A stretch of DNA of 64,000 nt, from positions 275,767-339,766 of the forward strand of contig CAVPMA010000005.1 of assembly GCA_963706315.1 (NCBI GenBank), read 5' to 3'. Numbering within the stretch: position 1 is the first letter of the stretch; every line of letters starts with the position of its first letter. Of the stretch, positions 33,067-42,994 are shown one piece after another. The position numbers were made by a program, and so were the translations under genes. A model generated the notes under the pieces. It saw only the letters and a list, made by a program, of their open reading frames with translations, ran no database searches and had not been told where the DNA came from. This DNA is from CALMEC01 sp963706315 (GTDB lineage: Bacteria > Actinomycetota > Thermoleophilia > Miltoncostaeales > Miltoncostaeaceae).

Positions 33067-34386
33067 CTACCGAGCCGTGTTCCCGCGGGCGATCTTCCGG
33101 AGGTCGAGCGCCTTCGTGAGGACCGCCTCGTCGATGCCGTGCTCACGGGCGACCTCGCGCACCGGACGGCCGGACGCGGTGGCCTCCTTCACGATGACCG
33201 TCGCCTTGTCGTACCCGACGACCGGGTTGAGGGCGGTGGCGACCTGCAGGTTCGACTCCGCGTGCTTCTCGCAGCCGGCGAGGTTCGCTTCGAGACCGGC
33301 GATGCATTTGTCGGCGAGCGCCGTGGTCGACGTGGTGAGCAGATTGATGGACTGCAGCAGGTTGCGCCCGATCAGCGGGATCATCACGTTGAGCTCGAAG
33401 TTGCCGGACATGCCGCCGATGGTGATCGCCGCGTCGTTTCCGATGACCTGGGCCGCCACCTGGCATACGACCTCGGGGATGACCGGGTTGACCTTGCCGG
33501 GCATGATCGACGAGCCCTTCTGCAGCTCGGGCAGGAAGAGCTCGGCCAGGCCGGCGCGCGGCCCCGACCCCATCCACCGCAGGTCGTTCGCGATCTTCGT
33601 GAGCGACACGGCGACGACCTTCAATGCGCCCGACGCCTCCACCAGGCCGTCGCGGTTGCCCTGCGCCTCGAACGGGTCGGCCGGGGCGGAGATCTTGAGC
33701 CCCGTCTCCTTCGCGAGCAGGCGGCGCACCTTCGCGGAGAACTGCGGGTGCGTGTTGAGCCCGGTGCCGGTTGCGGTCCCGCCGAGCGGGATCTGGCCGA
33801 GGCGGGGCAGCGCATCCGCGACTCGTGCGCGACCCTCGCGGATCTGCGCCGCATAGCCGGAGAACTCCTGGCCGAGCGTCACGGGAACCGCGTCCATCAG
33901 GTGTGTGCGGCCGGTCTTGACGACCCCGCGGAACTCGACGGCCTTCGCCTCGAGCGCCCCGGCGAGGTGGTCGAGCGCAGGCAGGAGGCGCTTTGCGGCC
34001 GCCTGGAGGGCGGCGAGGTGCACCGCCGACGGGAAGACGTCGTTGGAGCTCTGACCCATGTTGACGTGGTCGTTCGGGTGGACGTCGCCTCCGGCGAGGT
34101 TTGCGATCACCTCGTTCGCGTTCATGTTCGACGACGTTCCGGACCCGGTCTGGAACACGTCGACCGGGAACTGACCGTCGTGCTTGCCGTTCGCGACCGC
34201 GTCCGCAGCCTTTGCGATCCGTGCCGCACGGCGTTTGTCGAGCAGGCCGAGCTCGGCGTTGACACGGGCGGCGGCGCCCTTGATGCGGCCGAGCCACTGC
34301 ACGATCTCCGCCGGAACCGGTTCACCGGAGATCTGGAAGTTCGCGACGGCCTTCTTGGTCTCGCCGCCCCAGAGCTGATCTGGCAC
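33067..34386 (-). CDS. fumC: Fumarate hydratase class II
   Basis: A 439-residue TCA-cycle enzyme that hydrates fumarate to malate without a metal. Family signatures are complete: FQTGSGTSSNMNANEVIA, VHPNDHVNMGQSSNDVFPSA, TGRTHLMDAVPVTLGQE and the catalytic loop GSSIMPGKVNPVIPE. The protein begins at PDQLWGGET, about 15 residues shorter than usual, missing the first small strand; an excellent GGGGGAGGGG ribosome site before GTG 34384-34386 supports this start. TAGGGT lies about 45 bases upstream. Confidence 0.95.
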   Translation of the reverse strand: MPDQLWGGETKKAVANFQISGEPVPAEIVQWLGRIKGAAARVNAELGLLDKRRAARIAKAADAVANGKHDGQFPVDVFQTGSGTSSNMNANEVIANLAGGDVHPNDHVNMGQSSNDVFPSAVHLAALQAAAKRLLPALDHLAGALEAKAVEFRGVVKTGRTHLMDAVPVTLGQEFSGYAAQIREGRARVADALPRLGQIPLGGTATGTGLNTHPQFSAKVRRLLAKETGLKISAPADPFEAQGNRDGLVEASGALKVVAVSLTKIANDLRWMGSGPRAGLAELFLPELQKGSSIMPGKVNPVIPEVVCQVAAQVIGNDAAITIGGMSGNFELNVMIPLIGRNLLQSINLLTTSTTALADKCIAGLEANLAGCEKHAESNLQVATALNPVVGYDKATVIVKEATASGRPVREVAREHGIDEAVLTKALDLRKIARGNTAR

Positions 34387-34430
34387 TGCCCCTCCCCCTC
34401 GTTCTTTCCTGACCTGGACCGGCCGGGACC

Positions 34431-35747
34431 CTACCTGCCGAACGCCTCCAGCATGGCCATCGCCGCCCGGACACCCGTCCCCAGGTTCTCGACGAGCATC
34501 CGCTCGTTCGGCGCGTGGATCGCGTCGTCCGGCAGGGCGAAGCCGGTGAACACGGTCGGCATCCGCCCGACCATGGTGGCGAAGATCGGCAGCGTCCCGC
34601 CGCTGCGCACCGCGGTCACGGGCGCACCCGTTGCGGCGGCGATCGCGTCCATGGCGGTCCTCACAACCGGGTGCTCGGGATCCATCAGCGCGGGCGACGC
34701 GTCCCCGAGGTTGTCGACCTCCACCACTGCCCCGGCCGGCGCCGCCTCACGAAGCAGGCGGTCGAGCGTCGCGCCGATCACGGCGGGGTCCTGACCCGGG
34801 GCGACCCGCGCCGACAGCATTGCGTGCGCGACCGAGGGGATCACGGTCTTCACCGCGTCCGCATCGCCGCACCAGATCGCGTGGACGTCGACCGACGGCG
34901 AGGCGAGCGTTCGCTTCGCGAACTCCGCTGCGGCGGCGGCATCCGCGGGGCGCAGCCCGGCCTCCTCGAGCAGCCGCTCACCGGGCGGCATCCGGCCCCA
35001 TCCCGCGCGCTCCGCTTCCGACACCGGGCCCACGCCGGCGTAGAGGGCATCGGGCAAGCGGCCGTCACGCGCCTGCACCGCGGCCAGCACCCGCGTGAGC
35101 GCATGGGCGGCGTTGAGCGCCGCCCCGCCGTACAGGCCGCTGTGCCCGTCGAGCGTTCCGGTCGTGACCGTGACGCGCCGGTAGCAGAGCCCGCGCACTC
35201 CCGTCTCGACGGCCGGGCGCCCACGGGCGAGCATCCCGCCGTCCCAGATCACGCCGATGTCGGGAGGCTCCTCGAGGGCACGGACCCAGTCGATCGCGGC
35301 GGTCCCCCCCGATTCCTCCTCCCCTTCGATCAGGAACGTCACGTGAACCGGCAGCCGATCCTCGGCGGCCAGCCGCTGCACGGCGACGATCGCCTGGAAG
35401 AGGTTGCCCTTGTCGTCGCTCGCACCGCGGGCGTAGAGGTACTCGCCGCGGATCTCCGGCTCGAAGGGCGGCGACTCCCAGCGACCGGCGTCGCCCACGG
35501 GCTGCACGTCGTAGTGGCCGTAGATCAGCACACGCGTCGGATCGGCACGCCCGTCGCTCGGCCGGACCTCACCGACGACGAACGGCCGCCCGACCGTACC
35601 GTGGAGCGTCGCCGATCCCCCCGCGCGGCGGATCTCCTCGGCGATCGCCCCGGCCGCTCGCACCATGTCGGCGCGGTGATCGGGAATGGCGCTGACGCTG
35701 GGGATCCGAAGCAGCGCGAACAGGCGGTCCATCTCGTCGGTCGTCAC
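34431..35747 (-). CDS. M20 family metallopeptidase (dipeptidase-like)
   Basis: A 438-residue dizinc peptidase of the M20/CNDP-like group. Metal and catalytic motifs are present: LIYGHYDVQPVG (His and Asp), YARGASDDKGN (bridging Asp), LIEGEEESGG (catalytic Glu pair) and, later, FALPDDAIHAPNE. The middle dimerisation domain (DGHSGLYGGAALNAAH) is typical. GTG 35745-35747 is preferred over ATG 35756 because TACGAT lies 7 nt upstream. It is transcribed divergently from the MMPL transporter with a palindrome between them, hinting at common control of peptide breakdown and export (inference). Confidence 0.9.
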   Translation of the reverse strand: MTTDEMDRLFALLRIPSVSAIPDHRADMVRAAGAIAEEIRRAGGSATLHGTVGRPFVVGEVRPSDGRADPTRVLIYGHYDVQPVGDAGRWESPPFEPEIRGEYLYARGASDDKGNLFQAIVAVQRLAAEDRLPVHVTFLIEGEEESGGTAAIDWVRALEEPPDIGVIWDGGMLARGRPAVETGVRGLCYRRVTVTTGTLDGHSGLYGGAALNAAHALTRVLAAVQARDGRLPDALYAGVGPVSEAERAGWGRMPPGERLLEEAGLRPADAAAAAEFAKRTLASPSVDVHAIWCGDADAVKTVIPSVAHAMLSARVAPGQDPAVIGATLDRLLREAAPAGAVVEVDNLGDASPALMDPEHPVVRTAMDAIAAATGAPVTAVRSGGTLPIFATMVGRMPTVFTGFALPDDAIHAPNERMLVENLGTGVRAAMAMLEAFGR

Positions 35748-35776
35748 GGGGACCATCGTACGCGGGAGCAGGCAAG

Positions 35777-35793
35777 TTCCGCCGAAGGCGGAA
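35777..35793. promoter_or_regulatory. Palindromic putative operator in the M20/MMPL divergent promoter
   Basis: TTCCGCC-GAA-GGCGGAA is a perfect 17-base inverted repeat. It lies midway between the two -10 boxes (TACGAT at 35755-35760 on the minus strand and TAGGTT at 35796-35801 on the plus strand), overlapping both -35 regions. A shared repressor is plausible; none is encoded next to it. Confidence 0.5.
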
Positions 35794-35807
35794 TGTAGGT
35801 TCGTGCG

Positions 35808-38003
35808 GTGAGCGGCAGCGCGGCCTCCAATCCCCGAGGTGCGTTCGCAGCCCTCGGACGCGCATGCACCCGTCGCCGCTGGTGGGTCATCGGCGCGTGG
35901 GCGGCCCTCTTCCTCACGCTGGGAGTGTTCGCCCCGCGACTGTCGGGCCAGCTCACCCCCGGCGGGTTCGAGATCGCCGGCTCGACCTCGGAGCTCGCCC
36001 GCACGACCATCCTCGCGCGCTTCAGCGACGACTTCCCGACGACGCTCACCGCGGTCATGGTCCCCCGGGACGCCAGGGCCCGGCCGGCGGCGCTCGACGC
36101 CGCGACGGAGCGCGTCCGCGCGAACTGGCTCGCGGATCCGCTCGTCGGCCGTGTCGCCTCGCCGATCCGCAGCCGGGACGGCCGCGCCGTCTTCCTGGTG
36201 GCCGGGATCCGCGCCGGCCTCGACGCGGCCCTCAAGCAGTCCGACCGGCTGATCGGCGCCGCGAAGGCCGGCGCGACGGCCGATGTCGCGGTGCTGGTCA
36301 CCGGCGGGCCGGCGATCTTCGACGATTTCGACCGGGTGAACGAGGAGGACCTCCGCCGGTCCGAGCTGATCCAGATCCCGATCGTGCTCCTGATCCTGCT
36401 CCTGGTGCTCGGGTCGCTCATCGCCGCCACGATCCCGATCCTCACGACGCTCACCGCGCTGGTCGTCACCCTCGGAGCGCTCTACTTCGTGGCGCACGGC
36501 GCCGACCTCTCGATCTACGTGCGGAACATCGTCCCGCTGGTGGGCATCGGCGTAGGCGTCGACTACTCCCTGTTCCTTGTGAAGCGCTTCGGCGAGGAGC
36601 TCCAGTCCGGCCGCACCGTCCCCGGTGCCGTGGCCATCACCGTGCAGACGTCGGGCCGGGCGATCTTCTTCAGCGGGCTCACCGTCGCGGTGGCGCTGGC
36701 CGGGATGTTCGCGGTCGGCGTCCCGATCTTCACCGGGTTCGCGATCGGCTCCATTGCGGTGGTGTTGGTCGCGATGGCGACGGCGCTCACGCTCGTGCCC
36801 GCGGTGCTCGCGGCACTGGGCGAGCGCGTGCTGCGCTACGACATCGCGCGGCCGCTGCGCGGGGGCATTGCCGCGCAGGCGCCGCCGGATGGCCGGACGC
36901 GGTGGTCGCGCTGGGCCGAGGCGGTCATGCGCCGGCCATGGCCGTATCTCCTGGGGTCGACGGCCGTGCTGCTCGGACTCGCGGTCCCCGCACTCTGGCT
37001 CGACCTCGGGTCGAGCGGCGCGACCGCCCTGCCCCGTGACGCGCCGTCCATCCAGGCGTCCGACGAGATCGCACGGGAGTTCGGCCCTGGCGCCCTCGCC
37101 CCGCTGCGGGTCGTGGTGGACGGGGGCGAGCGACCGCCCGATCCGGCCGCCGTGGCCCCGCTGCGCGATGCGATCCTTCGCGATCCCGCCGTGGTGGCGG
37201 TCTCCACGCCGCGGACCTCCAACGACGGCAACGCGAGCTTGATCGAGGTCCTCCCGCGCGACGGCGAGGACGACCCGCGCTCGCAGGCCCTCGTCAGCCG
37301 CATCGAGGACCGGATCGTGCCCTTGATCGGCGCCCTCGGCACCGCCCGGGTGTTCATCGGCGGAGCGGCCAGCCAGAACCGCGACTTCAACGACACCGTC
37401 GCGCGGAACCTCCCGCGCGTCATCGCGATCGTGATGGCCCTGACGTTCTTCGTTCTGGTGATCCTGTTCCGGTCGGTCCTGCTGCCGCTCAAGGCGGTGG
37501 TGATGACCCTGCTGTCGGCGCTCGCGGCCTACGGGGTGCTCGTGATGGTGTTCCAGTGGGGATGGGGCGACGAACTGCTCGGCTTCGAGCACCTCGGGCA
37601 CGTGACCGCCTGGGTCCCGCCGTTCCTGTTCTCGATCCTGTTCGGCCTGTCAATGGACTACGAGGTGTTCCTGCTCACCCGTGTGCGCGAGCACTACGAC
37701 CGGTACGGCGACGATCGCGCGGCGGTCGCGTGGGGGCTCTCCCACACCGGAGGGATCATCACCGCGGCGGCGGCGATCATGATCGTCGTGTTCCTCTCGT
37801 TCCTGCTCAACCGGCTCATCCCGATCAAGGAGTCGGCCCTCGGCCTGGCGGTGGCGGTGTTCCTGGACGCCACCATTGTGAGGATCGTCCTGGTGCCTGC
37901 GTTCATGCGCATCGCCGGGCGATGGAACTGGTGGCTGCCGGGCTGGCTCGACCGGCTTCTCCCGGAGGCCCACCACGAGGGCGGAACCCGAGCCGCACAG
38001 TAA
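35808..38003 (+). CDS. MMPL family (RND superfamily) transporter
   Basis: A 731-residue inner-membrane protein with the RND two-fold plan: one helix (WWVIGAWAALFLTLGVFA), an extracytoplasmic domain, five helices, then a repeat of the same. The proton-relay region of each half is visible (GIGVGVDYSLFLVKRFGEE and FGLSMDYEVFLLTRVREHYD), the MMPL hallmark. Such proteins move lipids or hydrophobic compounds across the membrane. GTG 35808 lies 6 nt behind TAGGTT (leaderless). Substrate unknown. Confidence 0.92.
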   Translation: MSGSAASNPRGAFAALGRACTRRRWWVIGAWAALFLTLGVFAPRLSGQLTPGGFEIAGSTSELARTTILARFSDDFPTTLTAVMVPRDARARPAALDAATERVRANWLADPLVGRVASPIRSRDGRAVFLVAGIRAGLDAALKQSDRLIGAAKAGATADVAVLVTGGPAIFDDFDRVNEEDLRRSELIQIPIVLLILLLVLGSLIAATIPILTTLTALVVTLGALYFVAHGADLSIYVRNIVPLVGIGVGVDYSLFLVKRFGEELQSGRTVPGAVAITVQTSGRAIFFSGLTVAVALAGMFAVGVPIFTGFAIGSIAVVLVAMATALTLVPAVLAALGERVLRYDIARPLRGGIAAQAPPDGRTRWSRWAEAVMRRPWPYLLGSTAVLLGLAVPALWLDLGSSGATALPRDAPSIQASDEIAREFGPGALAPLRVVVDGGERPPDPAAVAPLRDAILRDPAVVAVSTPRTSNDGNASLIEVLPRDGEDDPRSQALVSRIEDRIVPLIGALGTARVFIGGAASQNRDFNDTVARNLPRVIAIVMALTFFVLVILFRSVLLPLKAVVMTLLSALAAYGVLVMVFQWGWGDELLGFEHLGHVTAWVPPFLFSILFGLSMDYEVFLLTRVREHYDRYGDDRAAVAWGLSHTGGIITAAAAIMIVVFLSFLLNRLIPIKESALGLAVAVFLDATIVRIVLVPAFMRIAGRWNWWLPGWLDRLLPEAHHEGGTRAAQ

Positions 38004-38014
38004 GGTTCGTCGCG

Positions 38015-38764
38015 GTGGACAGCCTCGGTCACGCCGACGTTCGGCCTGCGGCGCCGCGCTTCGGCGTATTGCGCGAGATCGGATGGCGCATGACCGTCGG
38101 GCTCGGAGCCGGTGCCCTCGCCGGTTTCGTGATCGGCGGGGGAGTCGGACGGCTGTTCATGTTCGTCCTGCGGCTCACCTCCCCGGATGTCCTGATGGGG
38201 CTGGAGAGCGACGACGGCTTCGTGATCGGCCACTTCACCGTGAGCGACACGCTGACGCTCATGCTCCTTACCGCGACGCTCGGCGGGTTCGCCGGGGTCG
38301 GCTACGCCGCGATCCGGCCCATCCTGCCGCGACGGATCCGGGTCGTCGCGTGGACGCTGCTGGCCGCGACCGCCGGCGGCGCGACGATCGTCCACACCGA
38401 CGGTGTCGACTTCGCGCTCCTCCGGCCGCTCTGGCTCGCCGTCGGAGGGATCGTCCTCGTGCTCGCGCTCGGCAGCCTCGTCACCGCACTCCTGGTCGAG
38501 CAGTGGTCCACACTGGAGCCCGACCCGCGAGCACGCTCGACGTGGGGCATTGGTGCGCTGGCACTCCTCGCAGCCCCGGCGATTCTCGCCGCCGTCATCG
38601 CGACGCTCGCGCTGACGGCGCTGTCAGGGATCGCGAGTTACCTCTCGCCCGACGCCAGGGTGGCAGTGGTCCGGTGTATCACGGTCATCGCGATGGCGAC
38701 CATGGGCGTGATGATGGTGCTTGGCGTGATCGACCTCGCGCGCGACATCTCGAAGCTCTCGTGA
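38015..38764 (+). CDS. Multi-pass membrane protein of unknown function
   Basis: A 249-residue protein with about five to six predicted transmembrane helices (GLGAGALAGFVIGGGVGRLFMFVLRL, LMLLTATLGGFAGVGYAAI, WLAVGGIVLVLALGSLVTALL, ALALLAAPAILAAVIATLAL, ITVIAMATMGVMMVLGVIDLA). No family recognised. GTG 38015 is 8 nt behind TAAGGT, which gives it its own leaderless promoter although it begins only 11 bases after the MMPL stop. Co-expression with the transporter is likely but unproven. Confidence 0.75.
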   Translation: MDSLGHADVRPAAPRFGVLREIGWRMTVGLGAGALAGFVIGGGVGRLFMFVLRLTSPDVLMGLESDDGFVIGHFTVSDTLTLMLLTATLGGFAGVGYAAIRPILPRRIRVVAWTLLAATAGGATIVHTDGVDFALLRPLWLAVGGIVLVLALGSLVTALLVEQWSTLEPDPRARSTWGIGALALLAAPAILAAVIATLALTALSGIASYLSPDARVAVVRCITVIAMATMGVMMVLGVIDLARDISKLS

Positions 38765-38783
38765 CCCGACCCGCTCGCGAGGA

Positions 38784-41654
38784 TCAGGCGGCGGCGCGCA
38801 CCCGGCCGCGTGGCCGGGGCCGCACCAGGTGCCGCAGGTACTCGCCGGTATGCGAGCCGGCGGCCTCCGCGACGTCCTCCGGCGTGCCCGCCGCGATGAC
38901 CTGCCCTCCGCCCGCACCCCCCTCGGGGCCGAGGTCGACGATCCAATCGGCGCACTTGATCACGTCGAGGTTGTGCTCGATCACGAGCACCGTGTTGCCC
39001 TGGTCCGCGAGGCGCTGCAGCACCTCGAGCAGCTTCTCGATGTCGGCGAAATGCAACCCGGTCGTCGGCTCGTCGAGCACGTAGAGGGTACGGCCGGTCG
39101 CGACCTTGGAGAGCTCTGTGGCGAGCTTGACCCGCTGCGCCTCGCCGCCCGAGAGCGTGGTGGCGGGCTGACCCAGCCGCATGTAGTCGAGCCCGACGTC
39201 GTGCAGGGTCTGCAGGCGCCGGGCGATTCGCGGCACGGGCGAGAAGAACCCGAGGGCGTCCTCGACGCTCAGCTCGAGCACGTCGTGGATGTTCTTGCCC
39301 TTGTAGTAGACGGCCAGCGTCTCGCGGTTGTAGCGCTTGCCGTGGCACACCTCGCACGGCACGTAGACGTCGGGAAGGAAGTGCATTTCGATCGTGATCG
39401 TGCCGTCGCCCTTGCACGCCTCGCACCGGCCGCCCTTGACGTTGAAGCTGAACCGTCCGGGCGCGTAGCCCCGCGACCGCGCGTCCTGGGTCTTGGAGAA
39501 CAGCTCGCGGATGTTGTCGAACAGCCCGGTGTACGTCGCCGGGTTCGATCGCGGCGTGCGGCCGATGGGCGACTGGTCGATGGCGATGACCTTGTCGAAA
39601 TGCTCGAGCCCGTCGATGCGCTCGTGCCGCCCGGGGCGCTGCGGCTTGCGGTTGAGGCGGCCCGCGAGCGCCTTGAGGACGATCTCGTTGACGAGGGTGC
39701 TCTTGCCCGATCCCGACACGCCGGTGATGCAGGTGAAGGCGCCGACGGGGAACGACACGTCGATCTCGCGCAGGTTGTGCTCGCGCGCCCCGTGGACGCT
39801 GAGCCAGCCCGCGGGCTTCCGGCGCTTCGCAGGCGGCTCGATCCGGCGCCGGCCGGACAGAAACGCGCCGGTCACGGAGTCCCGCGCGGCCTCGACGTCG
39901 TCGACGGTGCCCTGCGCCACGACGCGACCGCCGTGCTCCCCCGCTCCTGGCCCCATGTCGATCACGTGGTCGGCGGCGCGCATCATGTCCTCGTCGTGCT
40001 CGACCACGAGCACCGTGTTGCCCTGGTCGCGCAGCCGCTCAAGGGTCGCCGTGAGCTTGCGGTTGTCGCGCTGGTGCAGCCCGATCGACGGCTCGTCGAG
40101 GATGTAGAGCACGCCCACCAGCCCGGCGCCGATCTGGGTGGCGAGGCGGATTCGCTGCGCCTCGCCGCCCGAGAGGCTCCCGGCCGCTCGCGACAGCGTG
40201 AGGTACCCCACACCCACCGCCTCGAGAAACCGCAGCCGTTCGGTGACCTCCTGGATGACCCGCTGGGCGATGAACGCCTGGGTGTCGGTGAGCCGGAGCT
40301 CGTCGAAGAAGCGCAGGCCGTCGGACACCGACAGCTCGCACAGGCGTGCGATCGACTCGCCGCCGATTGTGACCGCGAGCACCTCGGGCCGCAGGCGCGC
40401 GCCGCCGCAGCTCGCGCAGGGAACGAGGGACATGAACTGCTCGATGCGCTCGCGGATCTGCTGCGAGTTGGTGGTTCGGTACTGGCGGCGAAGCTGCGGG
40501 ATCAGGCCCTCGAACCACGTGAGCCCGGATGAGTAGCCGCCGCGCCGCTTGCGGCGGCGGCCGATCGAGACCCGCTCACCCCGACCGCCTGGCCCCTCGA
40601 CGAGCAGCTCCCGCTGGTGCTCGGGCAGCTTGCGGAAGGGCACGTCGAGGTTGATGCCGTGCTCGTCGGCGACCGCCTCGAGCAGCAGGTCGTAGTAGTC
40701 GGTGGTTCGATCCGACCAGGGCAGGAGCGCGCCGTCGCGGACGCTGCGCTCGGGATCGACCACGAGCTCCGGGTCGACCTCCTGGGTGAAGCCGAGCCCG
40801 GTGCACGCGTCGCATGCACCGTGCGGCGAGTTGAACGAGAACGTGCGCGGGGCGAGCTCCGGCAGGGAGGCGCCGTGCTCGGTGCATGCGAACCGCTCGG
40901 AGTAGGTCCAGGTGCGGGCATCGCCGCCGACCTCCTCGATCCGGACGAGCCCGTCGGCCAGGTTGACCGCCGTCTCCAGGCTCTCACTGAGTCGCCGGCG
41001 CAGGTCGGGCTTCATGACGAGGCGGTCGACGACAACCTCGATCGTGTGGTTGCGCTTCTTGTCGAGCGGCGGCGTCTCGTCGACGAGGTATGTCTCCCCG
41101 TCGACGGCGATCCGAGCGAAGCCCTCGGCCTTGACGTGCTCGATGATGTCGCGGTGCTCCCCTTTGCGGCCGCGCACGAGCGGCGCGAGGACCTGGAAGC
41201 GGGTGCCCTCCTCGAGCTCCAGCACACGGTCGGCGATCTGCTCGACGCTCTGGCCGGTGATCGGCCGGCCGCAGATGTGGCAGTGCGGCTCGCCGACCCG
41301 CGCATAGAGGAGCCGCAGGTAGTCGTAGATCTCGGTGACGGTGGCGACCGTCGAGCGCGGGTTGCGGCTCGTGGTCTTCTGGTCGATCGAGATCGCCGGC
41401 GAGAGCCCCTCGATGGTGTCGACATCGGGCTTGTCCATCTGCCCAAGGAACTGCCGGGCGTACGCGGAGAGGCTCTCGACGTAACGCCGCTGGCCCTCCG
41501 CGTAGAGCGTGTCGAACGCGAGGCTGGACTTTCCGCTGCCCGACAGGCCCGTGATGACCACGAGCGAATCGCGCGGGATCTCGACGGAGACGTCCTTCAG
41601 GTTGTGCTCACGTGCACCAACAACGCGGATGACGCCAGAGGGAGTGCTCACCAC
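38784..41654 (-). CDS. uvrA: Excinuclease ABC subunit A
   Basis: A 956-residue damage-sensing ATPase of nucleotide excision repair. Two ABC ATPase modules are seen, with Walker A motifs TGLSGSGKSSLAFDT and TGVSGSGKSTLVNEI and ABC signatures LSGGEAQRIRLA and LSGGEAQRVKLA. Zinc fingers: CHICGRPI with its downstream partner, and CEACKGDG-(19)-CEVCHGKRYN. The start is GTG 41652-41654, 6 nt behind TACACT (leaderless); GTG 41649-41651 is next. No SOS-like box is evident here. Confidence 0.96.
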   Translation of the reverse strand: MVSTPSGVIRVVGAREHNLKDVSVEIPRDSLVVITGLSGSGKSSLAFDTLYAEGQRRYVESLSAYARQFLGQMDKPDVDTIEGLSPAISIDQKTTSRNPRSTVATVTEIYDYLRLLYARVGEPHCHICGRPITGQSVEQIADRVLELEEGTRFQVLAPLVRGRKGEHRDIIEHVKAEGFARIAVDGETYLVDETPPLDKKRNHTIEVVVDRLVMKPDLRRRLSESLETAVNLADGLVRIEEVGGDARTWTYSERFACTEHGASLPELAPRTFSFNSPHGACDACTGLGFTQEVDPELVVDPERSVRDGALLPWSDRTTDYYDLLLEAVADEHGINLDVPFRKLPEHQRELLVEGPGGRGERVSIGRRRKRRGGYSSGLTWFEGLIPQLRRQYRTTNSQQIRERIEQFMSLVPCASCGGARLRPEVLAVTIGGESIARLCELSVSDGLRFFDELRLTDTQAFIAQRVIQEVTERLRFLEAVGVGYLTLSRAAGSLSGGEAQRIRLATQIGAGLVGVLYILDEPSIGLHQRDNRKLTATLERLRDQGNTVLVVEHDEDMMRAADHVIDMGPGAGEHGGRVVAQGTVDDVEAARDSVTGAFLSGRRRIEPPAKRRKPAGWLSVHGAREHNLREIDVSFPVGAFTCITGVSGSGKSTLVNEIVLKALAGRLNRKPQRPGRHERIDGLEHFDKVIAIDQSPIGRTPRSNPATYTGLFDNIRELFSKTQDARSRGYAPGRFSFNVKGGRCEACKGDGTITIEMHFLPDVYVPCEVCHGKRYNRETLAVYYKGKNIHDVLELSVEDALGFFSPVPRIARRLQTLHDVGLDYMRLGQPATTLSGGEAQRVKLATELSKVATGRTLYVLDEPTTGLHFADIEKLLEVLQRLADQGNTVLVIEHNLDVIKCADWIVDLGPEGGAGGGQVIAAGTPEDVAEAAGSHTGEYLRHLVRPRPRGRVRAAA

Positions 41655-41781
41655 CCATTCAGTGTACGGGCTCGGTGCGACGCCAAGCCGTCCATCCCGG
41701 CGCGCCGTTCGGGCAACGAGCGCACCGACGGCGATCCGCGATCGCGCCAGGGCCGGGTGCGAGGCCAGTAGCCTGTCCGGC

Positions 41782-42897
41782 GTGCGCCCGGAGCTGCAGC
41801 CGTTTCGTGACGAGATCGCGCAGCTCGTGCCCGCCGGGGCCGAGATCGTGGACGTGCACACCCACCTCGGGGGCGACGAGGACGGTCGCAGGCTCGACCT
41901 GGCGACGCTGCTGCGGCGTCTCGACGACGCTGGGATCGACCGGGCGTGCGCGTTCGCGCTCCACGACCCGGACCGGGTTCCCGCCTATCGGACGCCCAAC
42001 GACCGGGTGCTGGCATGGGCGGCCGAGTCGCGAGGTCGCGTGATCCCATTCTGCCGCCTCGACCCCGGCGATGACCCGGTCGGGGAGGCTCGACGCTGCC
42101 TCGCACTCGGTGCGCGGGGGATCAAGCTGCACCCGCGTGAGCAGGCGTTCGCCTTCGGCGGCGGCCCGATTGACGAGGTGTTCGGCCTCGCCGCCGAGGC
42201 CCGCGTGCCCATCCTCGTCCATGCGGGACGGGGCGCGGCCGGGATCGCGGACGGCCTCTGCGACACGGCGCTGCGCCATCCCGGGGCGCCGCTCATCCTC
42301 GCGCACGCCGGCATCGCCGATCAGGGCCTGCTCGCCACGCGCCTCGCCGACCACCCCGCCGCGTTCTTCGATACGAGCGTGTTCGGGGTGCTCGACCTCG
42401 TCGAGCTCTACGCGCGCGTGCCCGCCGAGCGGATCGTCTTCGGCTCCGACCCCCCGTACGGCAAGCCGCTCCTCGGTCTCTACGTGAGCTTACGCGCGGC
42501 CAAGCTCGCCGGCGTGTCCGAGGACGGCATGGGGGCATTGCTCGGCGCGACGACGCGGGCGCTTCTCGCGGGTGATCGGATCCCGCCCGCCACCGCGCCC
42601 TTACGCCCGCGCGCGCTCGAAATGGCCGGCTCACTCGTCCGGATCCACCGGTACGCGTCGGCGGCCTTCGACGACCTCCGCCGGGGCGACACGCGGGCCG
42701 CGGGTGACACCGTCGCGCTCGGGCTGTCGGTCTGCCGCGATCCGGATCCGGGTCCAGCCGCGCCGGCGCTCGAGCGGATCCGGCCGGCGCTCGAGGCCGT
42801 CGCTCAGGCGCTCGAACGGCCCGGCGAGCGGGTCCCGCAGGACCTGCTCTACCTCGTCGCTGCGCTCGCGGCGACGGAGCCCGCGCCGTCCGGGTGA
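41782..42897 (+). CDS. Amidohydrolase (TIM-barrel) family protein
   Basis: A 371-residue protein of the amidohydrolase-2/ACMSD-like group: IVDVHTHLGGDEDGR carries the H-x-H metal motif, then GARGIKLHPREQAFAF, VPILVHAGRG, LILAHAGIADQG and ERIVFGSDPPYG, whose last Asp is the catalytic residue. The C-terminal 110 residues are an additional helical region. GTG 41782 is 7 nt behind TAGCCT (leaderless). Divergent from uvrA. Substrate unknown; decarboxylation or hydrolysis of a small carboxylic compound is the family expectation. Confidence 0.85.
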   Translation: MRPELQPFRDEIAQLVPAGAEIVDVHTHLGGDEDGRRLDLATLLRRLDDAGIDRACAFALHDPDRVPAYRTPNDRVLAWAAESRGRVIPFCRLDPGDDPVGEARRCLALGARGIKLHPREQAFAFGGGPIDEVFGLAAEARVPILVHAGRGAAGIADGLCDTALRHPGAPLILAHAGIADQGLLATRLADHPAAFFDTSVFGVLDLVELYARVPAERIVFGSDPPYGKPLLGLYVSLRAAKLAGVSEDGMGALLGATTRALLAGDRIPPATAPLRPRALEMAGSLVRIHRYASAAFDDLRRGDTRAAGDTVALGLSVCRDPDPGPAAPALERIRPALEAVAQALERPGERVPQDLLYLVAALAATEPAPSG

Positions 42898-42994
42898 CGG
42901 GCCCCGGGGAATCCACCACTTGGGTTTTCGCTGCTCCTGCCGATACAAGGGGTGTCAGCCCCGCTCGTCCCCCCCGCCCGAGAAGGACCTGCAG

